Below the pieces are notes generated by a model. It worked only from the letters and a program-made list of their open reading frames with translations, was not told the DNA's origin and did no database searches. Below are positions 41,569-52,489 of a stretch of 64,000 nucleotides of DNA, piece by piece. The position numbers and the translations under genes were made by a program. The stretch spans positions 124,001 to 188,000 of the forward strand of contig CM065801.1 of assembly GCA_033398695.1 (NCBI GenBank). The letters run 5' to 3'. Source of the DNA: Orobanche coerulescens. Its lineage: Eukaryota > Streptophyta > Magnoliopsida > Lamiales > Orobanchaceae. Within the stretch, counting starts at the first letter, position 1. Every line of letters begins with the position of its first letter.

Positions 41569-42359
41569 CCTGACTCCCTATAAGTATTTATTTTTTACTC
41601 AACAATTGAGGGGGAATACTGTAAGACCCAAGAATACAGTATCCACCATTAATTATATGTACACTCAGAGCCTTGACTACAGCACTGTGGGAACAAAGCA
41701 ATATGAATCATTCTACAGCTGACGTGTGCAATAATTAAAGGGGAATATAGTATGACTCATGAATACAGTATTAATCCAAAAGTTGATGTATGGATTGAAA
41801 CACATATGTACCTTTTAAGGGAGAACGCTGTATCATCGCGGATACAGCACATACGATAGGAAAGCAATTTATTATATATATAATAATATCGCATATATTA
41901 TAATATTTCATTTAATTTTAAAACATTTTTGTGCACGTGCCCTGTTACATGTCAAACGTCTTTTACATTAAATGTCTTACACGACATCTGGACAATAGTA
42001 TCTTAAAAGCCGTGATGTTTCAAATTGTTTAATATTTTTATACCGCCGAGGCAATAAGGGTAATTTGATAAGTCAGAAGTGGGACCCGCTCGTATTTCAA
42101 ACTCAAATGAATAAGTATACCAGTTACACTCAGTCCATCATGACCGTTCATTTCAAAACACCGGTTCCCATCCCTTAAATCTGGCCATTCAGTCTCTGAA
42201 AACCCTTCTTCGCTGCCTACTATAAAAGGATTGTAAATGCCATTTGAGACTCTTTACGCTTTCTGCATATTGAAGAGTTCTTGAGCATACAGCCTACAAG
42301 TTTTCTGTGTTTACTGCATTTTTCCTTGAAACTTTTTAACTGTTCCTTGAGAATCATCA
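41569..42359 (+). other. region between pol and the downstream ORF with repeated purine tracts
   Basis: Three related blocks at about 41609, 41717 and 41816 each begin with a purine run (GAGGGGGAATACTGTA, AAAGGGGAATATAGTA, AAGGGAGAACGCTGTA) and carry an ATACAG word about 20 bases later. The rest is AT-rich and non-coding. Multiple polypurine-like tracts after pol are a described Sirevirus feature. Confidence 0.6.
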
Positions 42360-45300
42360 ATGGCGTCTACTCAGACCTCTTCCACCGCTCTCAAGAAATC
42401 CTCAAACATCATCGACGGATGGATCTTTTCCAGATTTGTTGTCATTTGACATGTTCATGCCGAAGGTGATGACGTTGAATCAATGGAATTCGTCATTACA
42501 AGAATTCGTCAGCAAGGACTCTACCGCCTTGGAAACCACACCGCTGAAAAGTTTGACGTTCATCTGGTTGAGGAATTCTACCTCAATGCTGCCGTTCGTT
42601 TCCTTTCACTGGCTCAGGGAGGTCATGTTGCTGACATCACAGCTGTCATTCACAGAGTAGAGATCCGTGTTGACCAAGAGCTACTTCAGAATATCTACAG
42701 GCTACTTGCTGGTGGCCTGACCATGGAAGAACTTGAGACCTTTGGGTCCCAAGAACTCTTGACTCAATACTATGGCTTGTTCACCGGTTCAGCATCGGTT
42801 GATATGGTTCACACCACTTGCCATAAGAAACTTTTCTGTTTACCTTTTGTCTATTTACTTGATTTTTGTTGTCGCATCATAGAAAACAGAACAGGTGCTT
42901 TCGAAATGTGCACCAATTTCAGGTTCCGGATGATGGTTGCAATAATGACCTGTGAGAAGGTCAATTGGTGTCAAATCATCCTCAAGTGTTTGCAGGAAGA
43001 AGTGTCTAAGCCTGTCTCACAGAAGAAATCATTTGGTTTGTTTTTTAACCACATTTTGACGAAATGCGGAGTTCCACAATCCGCAGAGGCAAAGAAAATT
43101 AATTCACGGATATACTTAGAGGGCGTCAGGCCTACTGTCTTCAACGAAAGCAACCTGATTGCAAACAAACCTTTCGTCCGTAGACTGCCCCTGTCTGCCA
43201 ATCCGAGGGATGAATCTTCGAAGTCCCAAAGTGTTGAATCCTCGAGAAAAAGAAAAAGATCTCACAGCAAAACTCCAGTTGCTGTTGAGAAGCCGAAAAG
43301 GAAGCTAAGGAGGCTTACAAAAGTTAAGGCTACAGAAACCTCCAAGGATGCTCCTTCCGTGGCTCAACCCACTGAACAAATCCCCCAGGGCCCAACCCCC
43401 ACGGAAGAGATGCCTACTACTGTCGATACAGTAGATCCCGAGCCTTTGGCGGCTATGACGGATGCTAAGACATCTGCCAACTCTAAAGACTTTGGCGAGT
43501 CGGTTGTCCCTATGGAGTCAGAAGCTACTTCTTCTGAACGAGATTCCACACCCATAAAGGATCCATCTCCCATCAGGGTACCAACCCCTGTAAGGGATCC
43601 CTCTCCGATATAGGATCCCACACCTGTAGAGGAACCCATGCCTACAACGGACCCATGCATTGTACGCAGCCCTTCCCCTGACTCAATTATTCACACAACT
43701 CTTCTTGCTGTTCAAGTAGAACAGGCCTTCGAAAGGTTTGTCCAATGGAAGAACTACAAACTTGCTCCGTACGACATCTTGTACAACTGGAGTGAGTGGA
43801 GCAACGAAGAAAGATTTGTGTTGGAGGTGACGGACTCCAATAATGTTGAAATCCTGATCCAATAGGACAACTTGTGCTCCAAAGAGCTAATTGAAAGCCA
43901 TCTTATGCACAAAGCCGATGCTAGAATCAAAGGAAAAGATAAGTCCGTCAAATCACCTCATAAAAGCCCGAATCAGACCATGACTTAGATGACGATGACG
44001 ACGCCCTCAAGGATGGCCTGCGAATGAGTCGTGAGAAAGCTCGAGAAAAAGAATTCTCCCAACAGAAAGGTGAAGGGACATCTGCTCAACATTCGTCCCA
44101 TTCGCATCAGCAAGACATTGTTCCCGACAACGAGGAATCAGTCCCTCATATCGTGGAGGAACAATCTGTTTCGCAACAGGCACCCGAGCCTGTAGTAGAA
44201 GAACAATCGGCTACGCAACAGGCACCCGAGCCTCTCGCCGCCCAAGCCGAAGAAGAACCCAACGCCATCCCGCAAGAGGAATCAATCCCTCTGTCGGAGC
44301 AGGCGGATGCTGAGAGACAGCAGGAGAAATTAGTCCCTCATGTACCTATGTCTTCAGAACCAAATGCTGAACAGGAGATATTAACACCCCCTATCACCGA
44401 GCCCGAATCTGATACTCATGCACCCTCAACCGCCTTGGAATCCGACGATGGTGTTATACCTGAGGATGTCCAACTCAATTCACGGCCAAATGTGAACTTG
44501 AGAAGGTTGAACGGAGTCGAGGATTTCACCCAGTCAGATTCTCCCAGGACAGCCACAAGAAAAGAGCGATTACATGCTCTTGGCCTCCAAACTGTTTTCA
44601 TCCAGGACGCCGTCAACGCTCTATACTCTGTGGAAAAATCTCTTGATTGGCTACACACATCTGCCGTTGAAGAGATGACACAGGACTACAGCACGAAGTC
44701 TCCCGAGTGGTAGAAGCCTTCACTGTCTTGCCACACGTCTTCAAGCAGGCCCTGAGCCAACTGCAAGAAAAACAGGAGCAGATCTTGAGAGATGAGCAAT
44801 CAAAGCTATGCGTGTCTGAGGCCAAGACAGCATCTGCTATGATCGAAACCGGTTCCCAGCTTCGAGCCCACTACAAGAAAATTCAAGATATGTCGCAGGT
44901 GCTCACCTCCCTGGTCGAGAAAATGACAAGTTTCGAGATGAAACAGGATGCCGCTCTGCAAATCCTGGAACACCTTAACGAGAAGGTGTCGTACCTTGAT
45001 GACGCCAAAAAGGGGGAAGAATCGAGGAAGCTGCTAGGAGAACAAGGCTGGAGCAAGAGAAAGAAATGTTAGCTCCTTTTGAAGACTCCATCACTGCTGA
45101 TATAGCTCGTATTTCAATGCCGAACGTTAGGATACAGGGAGATCGACCAGATTTCTAGGATCCTAAGTACCCTTGGAAGAGCCTAGTTCAAAAGCCTCAA
45201 GCTATGAACCTCCCAGCCGACCGACAGCCTACTGCAGCAGAAATCAAGAACTGGAGGAGAAATGAACTGCTAAGATACTTTGTTGTACTTATCAGGGATC

Positions 45301-45577
45301 GTCATTATTCAACAGATCCAGGACGGTGCAGGAAGCCGCAAAGGGATTTAAAAATAAGCTGGAACAAGGAACGCTCCCGCTACAGCTGCAGATGAAGTCT
45401 AAACATAGAAAAGGTGACTTGGTAACCCATCCAGAAGATTAGATCCTAGTCTTCGATAAGTCATATGAAGGACGAGCCTTATATCTTAATCGAGACAGGG
45501 ACGCTCATCAAAACTGGTGGAAAAATACCAAGAATGACCCCAAAAGGACATGGAGACACTCTGATTTCAGAAGTTGA
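42360..45577 (+). pseudogene. additional (envelope-position) ORF of the Sirevirus-like element
   Basis: ATG at 42360 (MASTQTSSTALKK). The first frame carries a TGA near 42447, then is open from 42483 to a TAG at 43611 where CAG fits the repeated D-P-T/S-P pattern. The next segment ends at 43865; frameshifts then lead to 44024-44713 and 44707-45072. Total about 1070 codons. The N-terminal ~230 residues form a globular domain (HLVEEFYLNAAVRFLSLAQ, EKVNWCQIILKCL) resembling plant 'putative plant transposon protein' domains. The rest is a low-complexity Pro/Glu-rich region with tandem P-(T/S)-P-(V/I)-x-(D/E) and QQAPEP units, then a coiled-coil part near 44760-45020. No convincing signal peptide or transmembrane helix is seen, so an envelope role is not supported by sequence. 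Confidence 0.6.
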
Positions 45578-46075
45578 ATTTCTCATTGTATTATTCCTTT
45601 TGTAATTTTGTTTTCAAAACAACAAATTTTGTACTCTTTATGTCAGTATCAATAAAATATTTGCCTGTCTTGAAAGATTACAACTCGTAATCTAATTGTT
45701 CTTGTATGTTTACAAACACTTAATTTATTCTTGATGTATGTAAATTATGAAACTTATCTCAATACACAAACTGTACGAACTTGTCTGCGAACAGTTCATA
45801 GTTTAAGTTGTATGTATCTAGAATACAATGTAAGATTGTGCCTGCGCGCCAATCATAAGTTTACAGATGTAACACTATTTTGATAAAATCTGAACTTGCC
45901 TGCGAGCAGTTCTCAATGTTAGGCTAAAATGCTGAAGGCTAGAACATTCGAAAGAAGATCAAGAAGTCTGCCCTACTTGGTGATAAGTGTCAAAGTTTTG
46001 GCATCATCAAGGATGTTTGGATAAACATCAAATGGCTTTAAAAAGAAGACTTGGCAAGACTTGGCAAATTATCAT
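45578..46075 (+). other. 3' untranslated region of the Sirevirus-like element
   Basis: No coding content. The words TGTACGAACTTGTCTGCGAACAGTTC and CTGAACTTGCCTGCGAGCAGTTC style repeats occur near 45775 and 45890 (a (C/G)TTG(T/C)CTGCGA(A/G)CAGTT unit). It ends at the polypurine tract. Confidence 0.5.
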
Positions 46076-46086
46076 AAAGGGGAAAA
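46076..46086 (+). other. polypurine tract of the Sirevirus-like element
   Basis: AAAGGGGAAAA immediately precedes the 3' LTR start at 46088. Confidence 0.85.
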
Positions 46087-46087
46087 T

Positions 46088-47259
46088 TGTTGGGATAACA
46101 ATCCCGATATCGAAATTGTTGGGATAACAATCCTTGTATCGAAAGTCTTGACAGAATGTTTTGACAATATGCCAATCCAGGATACAGCAAACAGTTGTAT
46201 CGGAAAAGATGATCAAATGTGTCAACCTGTATCGAAGACCTCTCGTAGTCCCTACATACAATGAATCCATCATACAGCAAAGGAGTCTCTTAAGACTAAG
46301 TATGGAAGCTATCTCGAATCGACAATACATCAATCCTTCCATATAGTACTCAAACCGGACGAGAAGGAATCTTTGTTATTCGCTAAAGCCATTGCCCCGT
46401 TTAAGAAGATATATTTAAATACTAAAGGATAAAGTATTTATATATCAAGCCGTCAGAGATCTTCAAATCCCGCAAAATCCGGATCTCAGTCAACTATCAA
46501 GATGTCACAGAATCTTGCTCAACGGATCTATCTCAACGGATATATTTCAGAAGACTATATATATCCCCAGACTTTGAAGATCAGATACAACAAACACACG
46601 CGAAATCAAATGAAGTTATCCTCATATACATCTGAACAAATATATCTCCCAAACTTACTGCTACTATGAAAGAAAAGATATACAAGTGTTCAAATCGTGA
46701 ACAACACATCATCACCTAAAAGCCCAGAAAGTCAAAGATGTTGTTCAAACATTGTTCTACCCTTGAATAAAACCTATCAGCCCTGTGTGGACTGAGAATC
46801 CTTGCTATTCCTTAATTGTGTGTGACGGACTTGCATTGAAGAGACGAAGCTTCAGAACTGTGTGTGAAGAAGTCAGTCACGTGTTAGCTCAAACCAATTT
46901 GTGTGAAATGTTGAAGGCTAAGATCATTATATCAATCTGTGTGAACGATATATTGATTAGGTTTGGTTATAATTACGTAGTTGTGTACGCAGTAATTATA
47001 ATAAACTTTTTACTCCTGTGTGGAGGACCAGTGGACGTAGAGGGGTTTACCTCGAACCACTTTAAATATTGTGTTATTTACCTTCTGTCTTTATTGTTTT
47101 ATTAATTGTGATTATTTAAGTATACACTGCACACCTAGTTGTTGTATCCTCAGCAACTTACTGTATTGAAGACTTCTGCTACGCACTTAGATTTGAAAAA
47201 CGTACAGCTTGTTGCCTAAACCCTTTCCAAGCTGTATTCTGTATACTTAGTGGCCAAAA
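46088..47259 (+). repeat. 3' LTR of the Sirevirus-like element
   Basis: Starts TGTTGGGATAACAATCCC and ends TGGCCAAAA (5' copy: TGGCCAACA). Collinear with 34766-35939, including the duplicated first ~29 bases. Followed by the AACAC target copy at 47260-47264. Confidence 0.9.
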
Positions 47260-47264
47260 AACAC
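47260..47264 (+). other. target-site duplication, right copy (AACAC)
   Basis: Exact repeat of 34761-34765. Confidence 0.88.
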
Positions 47265-48168
47265 TCAAAATGATTGAGGTATGAATGAGATATAATATTC
47301 CAAAGTGAACCCTTTAGAAATAAGTTTGGGATGCTATTCCACATTGGAAAAGGAAGGGAAAATTGTGAGTATAAAAGACATGTTCAAAAAGTGAGACATG
47401 TGTGGATGTGTGACTAGGCGCCCCTCGCGCACACACACACACGTGCGCCGTCGCCACCACCGCCGTCCATCCGGCTCGGCTCGGATCGGCTCGGGTCGGG
47501 TCGGTCTCAGTCGAAGGGCGATTTGGGAGAAATGTCTCGGCGTCTCGAAGTTATCTTTTTACTGCAATTTTATTCGGTAAAATTTTATTTTACTGAAAAT
47601 ACCTCAATTAATAAATTTCGAATTTTCGGATCCGGATAAAATCGAATTAAACAGATCTGGATAGGTATTGAGATAGCAATCCTGATCGATTTAGAGTTCC
47701 TCCAGATACCAATCCTGGTCGGTATAGAGTTCCTCCAGCACACAACCTCCTACAGCCTTCACCTATAAATACCCGGCTTGAGGGGCTCGTTTTTAGAAAC
47801 ACTTCATACGTACGACTTTCAGAGCCTTTCCAGTCAGATAAATTTCCCTTCTTCGTTTCTCATAGTTTTTCGGTCGGTGATAGTAGACAGATTTGTTCTA
47901 GTTCGTTGAGGGTGCAGCGGATCATCGGTTCACTACATCGAGCTGTTGTTTTATCCTGGGAGGCGGACGTCATACATCGTGGTGAGGGCGAATTTGCTTT
48001 AAGGAGACAGATACTTTAGACTCAACAGCAACCCTTTCGCTCGTTTACGCGAACGGGAATTTTCTGTTTTTGCTAACCGATTTTTTGCAGGATTTAGATA
48101 AAATATATATTCGATATATATTTATATTCTGTTATTTTTCAAGTAAGCATTTTCAAAGTTATTCAACA
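47265..48168 (+). repeat. LTR of the third copia, right piece
   Basis: Continues the LTR interrupted at 34765. It includes a CA dinucleotide run and degenerate CGGCT/CGGGT pentamers at about 47430-47505, and a TATA box CTATAAATAC at about 47764. The end is placed at TTCAACA (48168) only from the usual copia terminus; no second copy is present to confirm it. Confidence 0.5.
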
Positions 48169-48299
48169 CTTGATAACATCATCACCTATAGTCCGGAGCT
48201 CAGTAATGATAGTCTTAACAATCATTAGTCTAACATACTCATTTATCGAGCATTTCGAACCGCGCATATTCGGCCTCTTCCAAACAACCCAGTGATTAA

Positions 48300-49160
48300 A
48301 ATATATCTTAATTAAGCTTCGAGAGGGGTGTATTTGAGTAATATGAAATCGAGAACAATTCACTTAGGCAATTCAAATAACAGTAAAATTTATTTGGGTA
48401 ATCTTAATTTCCATTCGAATTATTCTATTAAAACAAATTTGAGTAATACAGAAACTAATTTCGGGATCACTATTCGAGTCACGTTAATCATTATTCAAGT
48501 AACAAATTAAGTAATCAAATTTTTTTTGGGTAAAACAGGCACAATCATTTATTCGAGTTGTATATTCGAGTCAGTTTAATAATATTTGAGTCACTTATCG
48601 TGTCTTCCATTCGAGTTATTCATATATAAACAAGTAACATAAAATTGAGTAATATGTAAATCGGGTCATGTATATAAACGAGTAACATACAAATCGTGAC
48701 ATTAATTGTGTTACTATTCGAGTAAACCCTATCAAGTAATACGGAAAAACAAAAAATATGAGTAAACTAAAATAATAACACATTCGAGTCATTATTCGGG
48801 TGTACATATATTGAGGTCACTCGAATATTCACTTATTTCACTTGCTTGGTATTGCTCGAAAATATTGTTTGAAATGGATGTCGCATCGAGTGTATATATT
48901 CGTGTTGGAGGTCATCGAGCGGGGTTACTCGAATGGGGTTACTCGAATGGATATACTCGATAGGTTTACTCGATAGGCTTTACTTGAAATATTATTCGAA
49001 TTATGTTACTCGAATGATGTTACTCGGATGGTGTTACTCGTTTTCAAAAGCTTACACGAATAGTACTTTACACGAGTATTTGATTTGAAAGATTACTCGA
49101 ATGTCGACCTTATTCGAAATTATACATTATGACTTGATTACTCGAATTGTTATTATTTAA
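48300..49160 (+). repeat. degenerate TTCGAGTAA-family repeat with strand switch
   Basis: From about 48320 to 48800 the plus strand is dense in ATTCGAGT, TTGAGTAA and CAAGTAAC words. From about 48810 to 49150 it is dense in the reverse complement, TTACTCGAAT and relatives. No ORF and no terminal inverted repeat was recognised. It separates the retroelement nest from the cathepsin gene. Confidence 0.7.
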
Positions 49161-49294
49161 AGGCGTATTATTTGACTCAAATATATTAGAATAAAGGTCA
49201 AACGTAATAATTCAAATATCAAAAAAAGTTATTGTTTAAAGTTAGAGTTAAAAAAAATTCTATTATACTGAAAAATGTTTATTATCTATTTACA

Positions 49295-49304
49295 CTATAT
49301 AAAA
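49295..49304 (+). promoter_or_regulatory. TATA box candidate of the cathepsin B-like gene
   Basis: TATATAAAAA lies about 210 bases upstream of the chosen ATG (49510), implying a 5' leader of about 180 nt. Confidence 0.5.
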
Positions 49305-49509
49305 ATTCTATTCTATATACATGACGCCACCTTAACAATAATTGGTAGATATAAGTCAATCTACCAACATCTTACCCTCCCCCTCTGTGCGGGATATACG
49401 GGCTTGGTTTGTTTCTGCGCCAATAGAAGATAAGGATCTCTTGTGGTGGATTGGATCGGAGCCAGACGAGTGCAAGTGTTGGCCATCAATCTGGACTTTG
49501 GAGAGAGTA

Positions 49510-52409
49510 ATGGCAGCAGCGTGCAGGACTACGATCTACTTGTTCATCATCCTTATACTTGTAGAGGCTCAACTACAGGTTCCGACTATTATCTATCTTT
49601 CTCAGCTCAGTGGCTGCTTATCTTGCTTTTATATTCCGATCAGATTCATGTTTTAGGTATGAGGTTGGGAATTGGGAAAGAAGCTGTGTCCTATCCTAAG
49701 ACCAGGAAATTTAAGAGATTATCGTTCTATCTACTAGCATCTGGATATATATGACAGCCAGCCACAACAAAGAACGTATCAATTTATTAATGTTTTTTGG
49801 GTTTTTTCCGTTCCTTCAGCTTGCTCTGACTAAACTATGGATATGGTAGCCATAACTAATGGAAAATGTTCCTTACTAGCAATTTCAGCTGCAGGCTGTA
49901 GCATACTTTATTCCTACTGTTCAATATCTTTTAGTATTTCTTTTTTCCACCCATTTTAAGAAAGTCTATTGTGCTTCTCTTACTCTGTGCCGCATCTCTG
50001 ACAGCAGGTCCGCCTAGTTGCCTCTACGACTTATGACCTTCAGTTGCTCCCAAACTCTTCACTATAATATTTTAGAGTCAGATGTTCATGCTTGCGTTTA
50101 TGGTTCATAGTGAAATTTAAACAAAAAGCTGTTGGTTAAATCTAGCTGCTCATTGGCAACCTTATTATGAGTTTCCATTTTCCTTGATTTCTGACATCAT
50201 CTAGTGTTACGGGAGCTGTTTATAGGTGTGTGTAAATATATACTCAAGTATTCGCGGTCTCTCAAAATTCCTCTACAGGTCACTGTAGGGAAACCTGATC
50301 TTCGGTTAAAACTTGACAATAAGATTCTTCAGGTATTTCTTTACACACAATAAAAAGTGTTTATGGTTTTATAGTCAGGTTGAACTGCAAAGTGCCTTGC
50401 AGGAGTCCATAGTTAAATTAATTAATGATAATGCTCAAGCCGGATGGAGAGCTTCTATGAACCCTCGGTTTTCCAAATATACTGTGAGTTCCTCGATTCA
50501 ATTTTCTGCTAAGAGTTGGTTACCCATAGATATATTCTCAAAATGAATGACACAGGTTGGCCAATTTATTCACCTTCTTGGAGTCAAACCAATGTCAGAA
50601 GGTGATTTAAGGGGAATTTCTGTTGTTACCCACAAAGAAGGTCTGCAGTTACCAAAAGTGTATGACGCTCGAACAGCTTGGCCTCAATGTAGCACAATCG
50701 GGGAAATTCTTGGTCAGTTACTTTGTCCTTATCGGTTATGTTTCCATCAGAGATATACTAACTTTTTTCCTTCTCTTCTGATTCGGTTCCCTTGAAACTC
50801 AAAGATCAGGTAACTTGCTTCTCTTTTGTCACCAAGTTTTCCTTATTATCCTAGGAAGATTCTTACCTATTTTATGTTTCTCTTTGTTAGGGACATTGTG
50901 GTTCTTGTTGGGCTTTTGGTGCGGTTGAGGCTCTCTCAGATCGCTTCTGCATTCATTTTGGCATGGTTTGTTGATGAATCACAAACTTCCATTCCTAGGC
51001 AATACCCTATATTAGTGATAATCTATTGTAACCCATTCTCTGTTTTGTAGAATATTTCTCTCTCTGTCAATGATCTCTTAGCATGCTGCGGCTTTATGTG
51101 TGGTGATGGTTGTGATGGAGGATACCCCATATCAGCATGGAAATACTTTATCCATACTGGTGTTGTGACTGAAGAGGTAGCATTGTCTGTTGTGAGAAAC
51201 AAGATTCATATTGTGTAGAATGCTGTCAGAATATATGGAGCTGTCAGATCATGAATTGTGTGAATGCATCTAATATGTTGGGCAATAAAAGATGTTATTT
51301 CATCAACATCTGCAATCCCTAGATATAGATGTTCCATTGTGCTGTTCATCAATTTCTTTTGCAAACATTTGATCAAGTTTTTTCTCTGGCAGTGCGATCC
51401 CTACTTTGATAATAATGGATGCTCCCATCCTGGTTGTGAGCCTGCTTACCCAACCCCTAAGTGTGAGAAGAGATGCAAAAAACAAAACCTGCTCTGGCAG
51501 AACTCAAAGCACTTCAGTGTCAATGCATACAGAATCAGTTCTGATCCATACAGTATAATGGCTGAAATTTTCATGAATGGACCAGTGGAGGTCTCTTTTA
51601 CCGTGTATGAGGTAGGTAACGAAAATAATGTAAAATTTTTTGTTCTTGGAAGTTTTAAGTGTGTGATAAAATTTTGAATCTTGATACTCGTAGGATTTCC
51701 TTACAGTTTGAATGTTTGTTTACAACTAGCAGATTGCTTCTGAGCTATAGGCAGCTTCCAAACTTTACCCTTTCAAAATCGTGTTTACTGTAGCTACATT
51801 TCCCTTCATTGCAGGATTTTGCTCATTACAAGTCGGGAGTATATAGACACTTAACAGGTGACGAGATGGGAGGTCACGCCGTTAAGCTGATAGGCTGGGG
51901 AACTACCGACGATGGGGATGACTATTGGGTAATTAACTAATTAATGTTTTCTTTAATTTCTAAAGATTCAATTTGAAAAGTTTCCATTGGATATACACTT
52001 ACATTGATTCAACTCACTCGTCCATGCAGCTTTTAGCAAATCAGTGGAATACAAGCTGGGGTGATGTAAGTGCTCTATTGAACCACTGAGATATTTACTA
52101 TATGTCACTTGAGCAGAAACGAGGACTTGGTCCACCGTATATTATTTAATGCTACAACTTTAGCCATTACTCATATATACCTGAACATGACAACAATATC
52201 TCAGAGCCGCTTCTGCTGCTCTTTAATATTTTGTGAGTATTTGGAATATTGATGAACCTCTTATTGAATGGCAGGACGGATACTTCATGATCAGAAGAGG
52301 AACAAATGAGTGTGGCATTGAAGAAGATGTAGTTGCAGGGTTACCTTCATCAAGAAACTTAATCACCAAGTATGGCTACATGGATGTATCACGTGATGCC
52401 TCAGTATGA
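49510..52409 (+). CDS. CATHB: cathepsin B-like cysteine protease, 11 exons, intact
   Basis: Exons: 49510-49578, 50279-50332, 50403-50483, 50556-50712, 50805-50809, 50891-50965, 51051-51176, 51393-51611, 51815-51928, 52030-52065, 52275-52409, giving 356 codons with no stop and GT-AG introns. This is a C1A papain-family protease, secreted or vacuolar; plant relatives act in programmed cell death, senescence and defence. The signal peptide is the first ~20 residues (MAAACRTT then a hydrophobic run). Propeptide runs to about residue 98; the mature part begins near [11 protein letters not shown]. Catalytic Cys128 is in GHCGSCWAF, His283 in MGGHAVKL, Asn304 in ANQWN. The occluding-loop region ([13 protein letters not shown]) is present, as in cathepsin B. 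An in-frame ATG lies 56 codons upstream (49342), but starting there would bury the signal peptide. Exon 3 could instead begin at 50379, adding eight residues; the shorter form matches the family. Confidence 0.92.
50805..50809 (+). other. 5-nt microexon (ATCAG) of the cathepsin B-like gene
   Basis: Exon 4 ends ...ATTCTTG (50712) and exon 6 starts GGACATTGTGG (50891). Joining them directly shifts the frame; inserting ATCAG yields I-L-D-Q-G-H-C-G-S-C, the family consensus. Flanking introns are GTCAGT...CAAAG (92 nt) and GTAACT...GTTAG (81 nt). Confidence 0.88.
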
Positions 52410-52438
52410 GACCAGAGCATCACGAGCACACATGATTG

Positions 52439-52441
<3 letters not shown>

Positions 52442-52486
<45 letters not shown>
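52442..52486 (+). repeat. (TG)n(TA)n microsatellite in the cathepsin 3' flank
   Basis: About 13 TG units followed by about 8 TA units, starting some 30 bases after the stop codon, probably in the 3' untranslated region. Confidence 0.95.
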
Positions 52487-52489
52487 ATA

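Larger units (their letters stand above)
34766..47259 (+). mobile_element. full-length Sirevirus-like Ty1/copia element
   Basis: 12,494 bp with LTRs of 1174 and 1172 bp, initiator-Met-type primer site, a long single-frame gag, pol, and a ~3.2-kb extra ORF after pol, bounded by AACAC target duplications. The extra downstream ORF, repeated purine tracts after pol and recurrent short palindromic words are hallmarks of Sireviruses. LTR divergence is about 5% over the 420 bases I compared by hand. All ORFs contain stops. Confidence 0.9.
31224..48168 (+). mobile_element. Ty1/copia element (third copy), 5'-truncated and interrupted by a Sirevirus-like element
   Basis: Pre-integrase, integrase, RT and RNase H run from 31224 to 34013, then an untranslated tail and a G-rich tract (ATTCGGGGGATTG) before an LTR at 34614. 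That LTR is split at 34765 and continues at 47265. The 5' part is missing: a Tekay-type LTR abuts at 31223. RT wording differs from the Angela copies, so this is another copia lineage (Tork-like by impression). The right end at 48168 (TTCAACA) is inferred, because no second LTR is available for comparison. Confidence 0.75.

Noticed and set aside
49342..49509. Upstream in-frame ATG for the cathepsin gene
   Set aside because: It would add 56 non-hydrophobic residues before the signal peptide; the ATG at 49510 gives a normal secretory N-terminus.
49342..49754. Two overlapping ~100-codon open frames around cathepsin exon 1
   Set aside because: They read through exon 1 into intron 1 and have no support outside the 69-nt exon.
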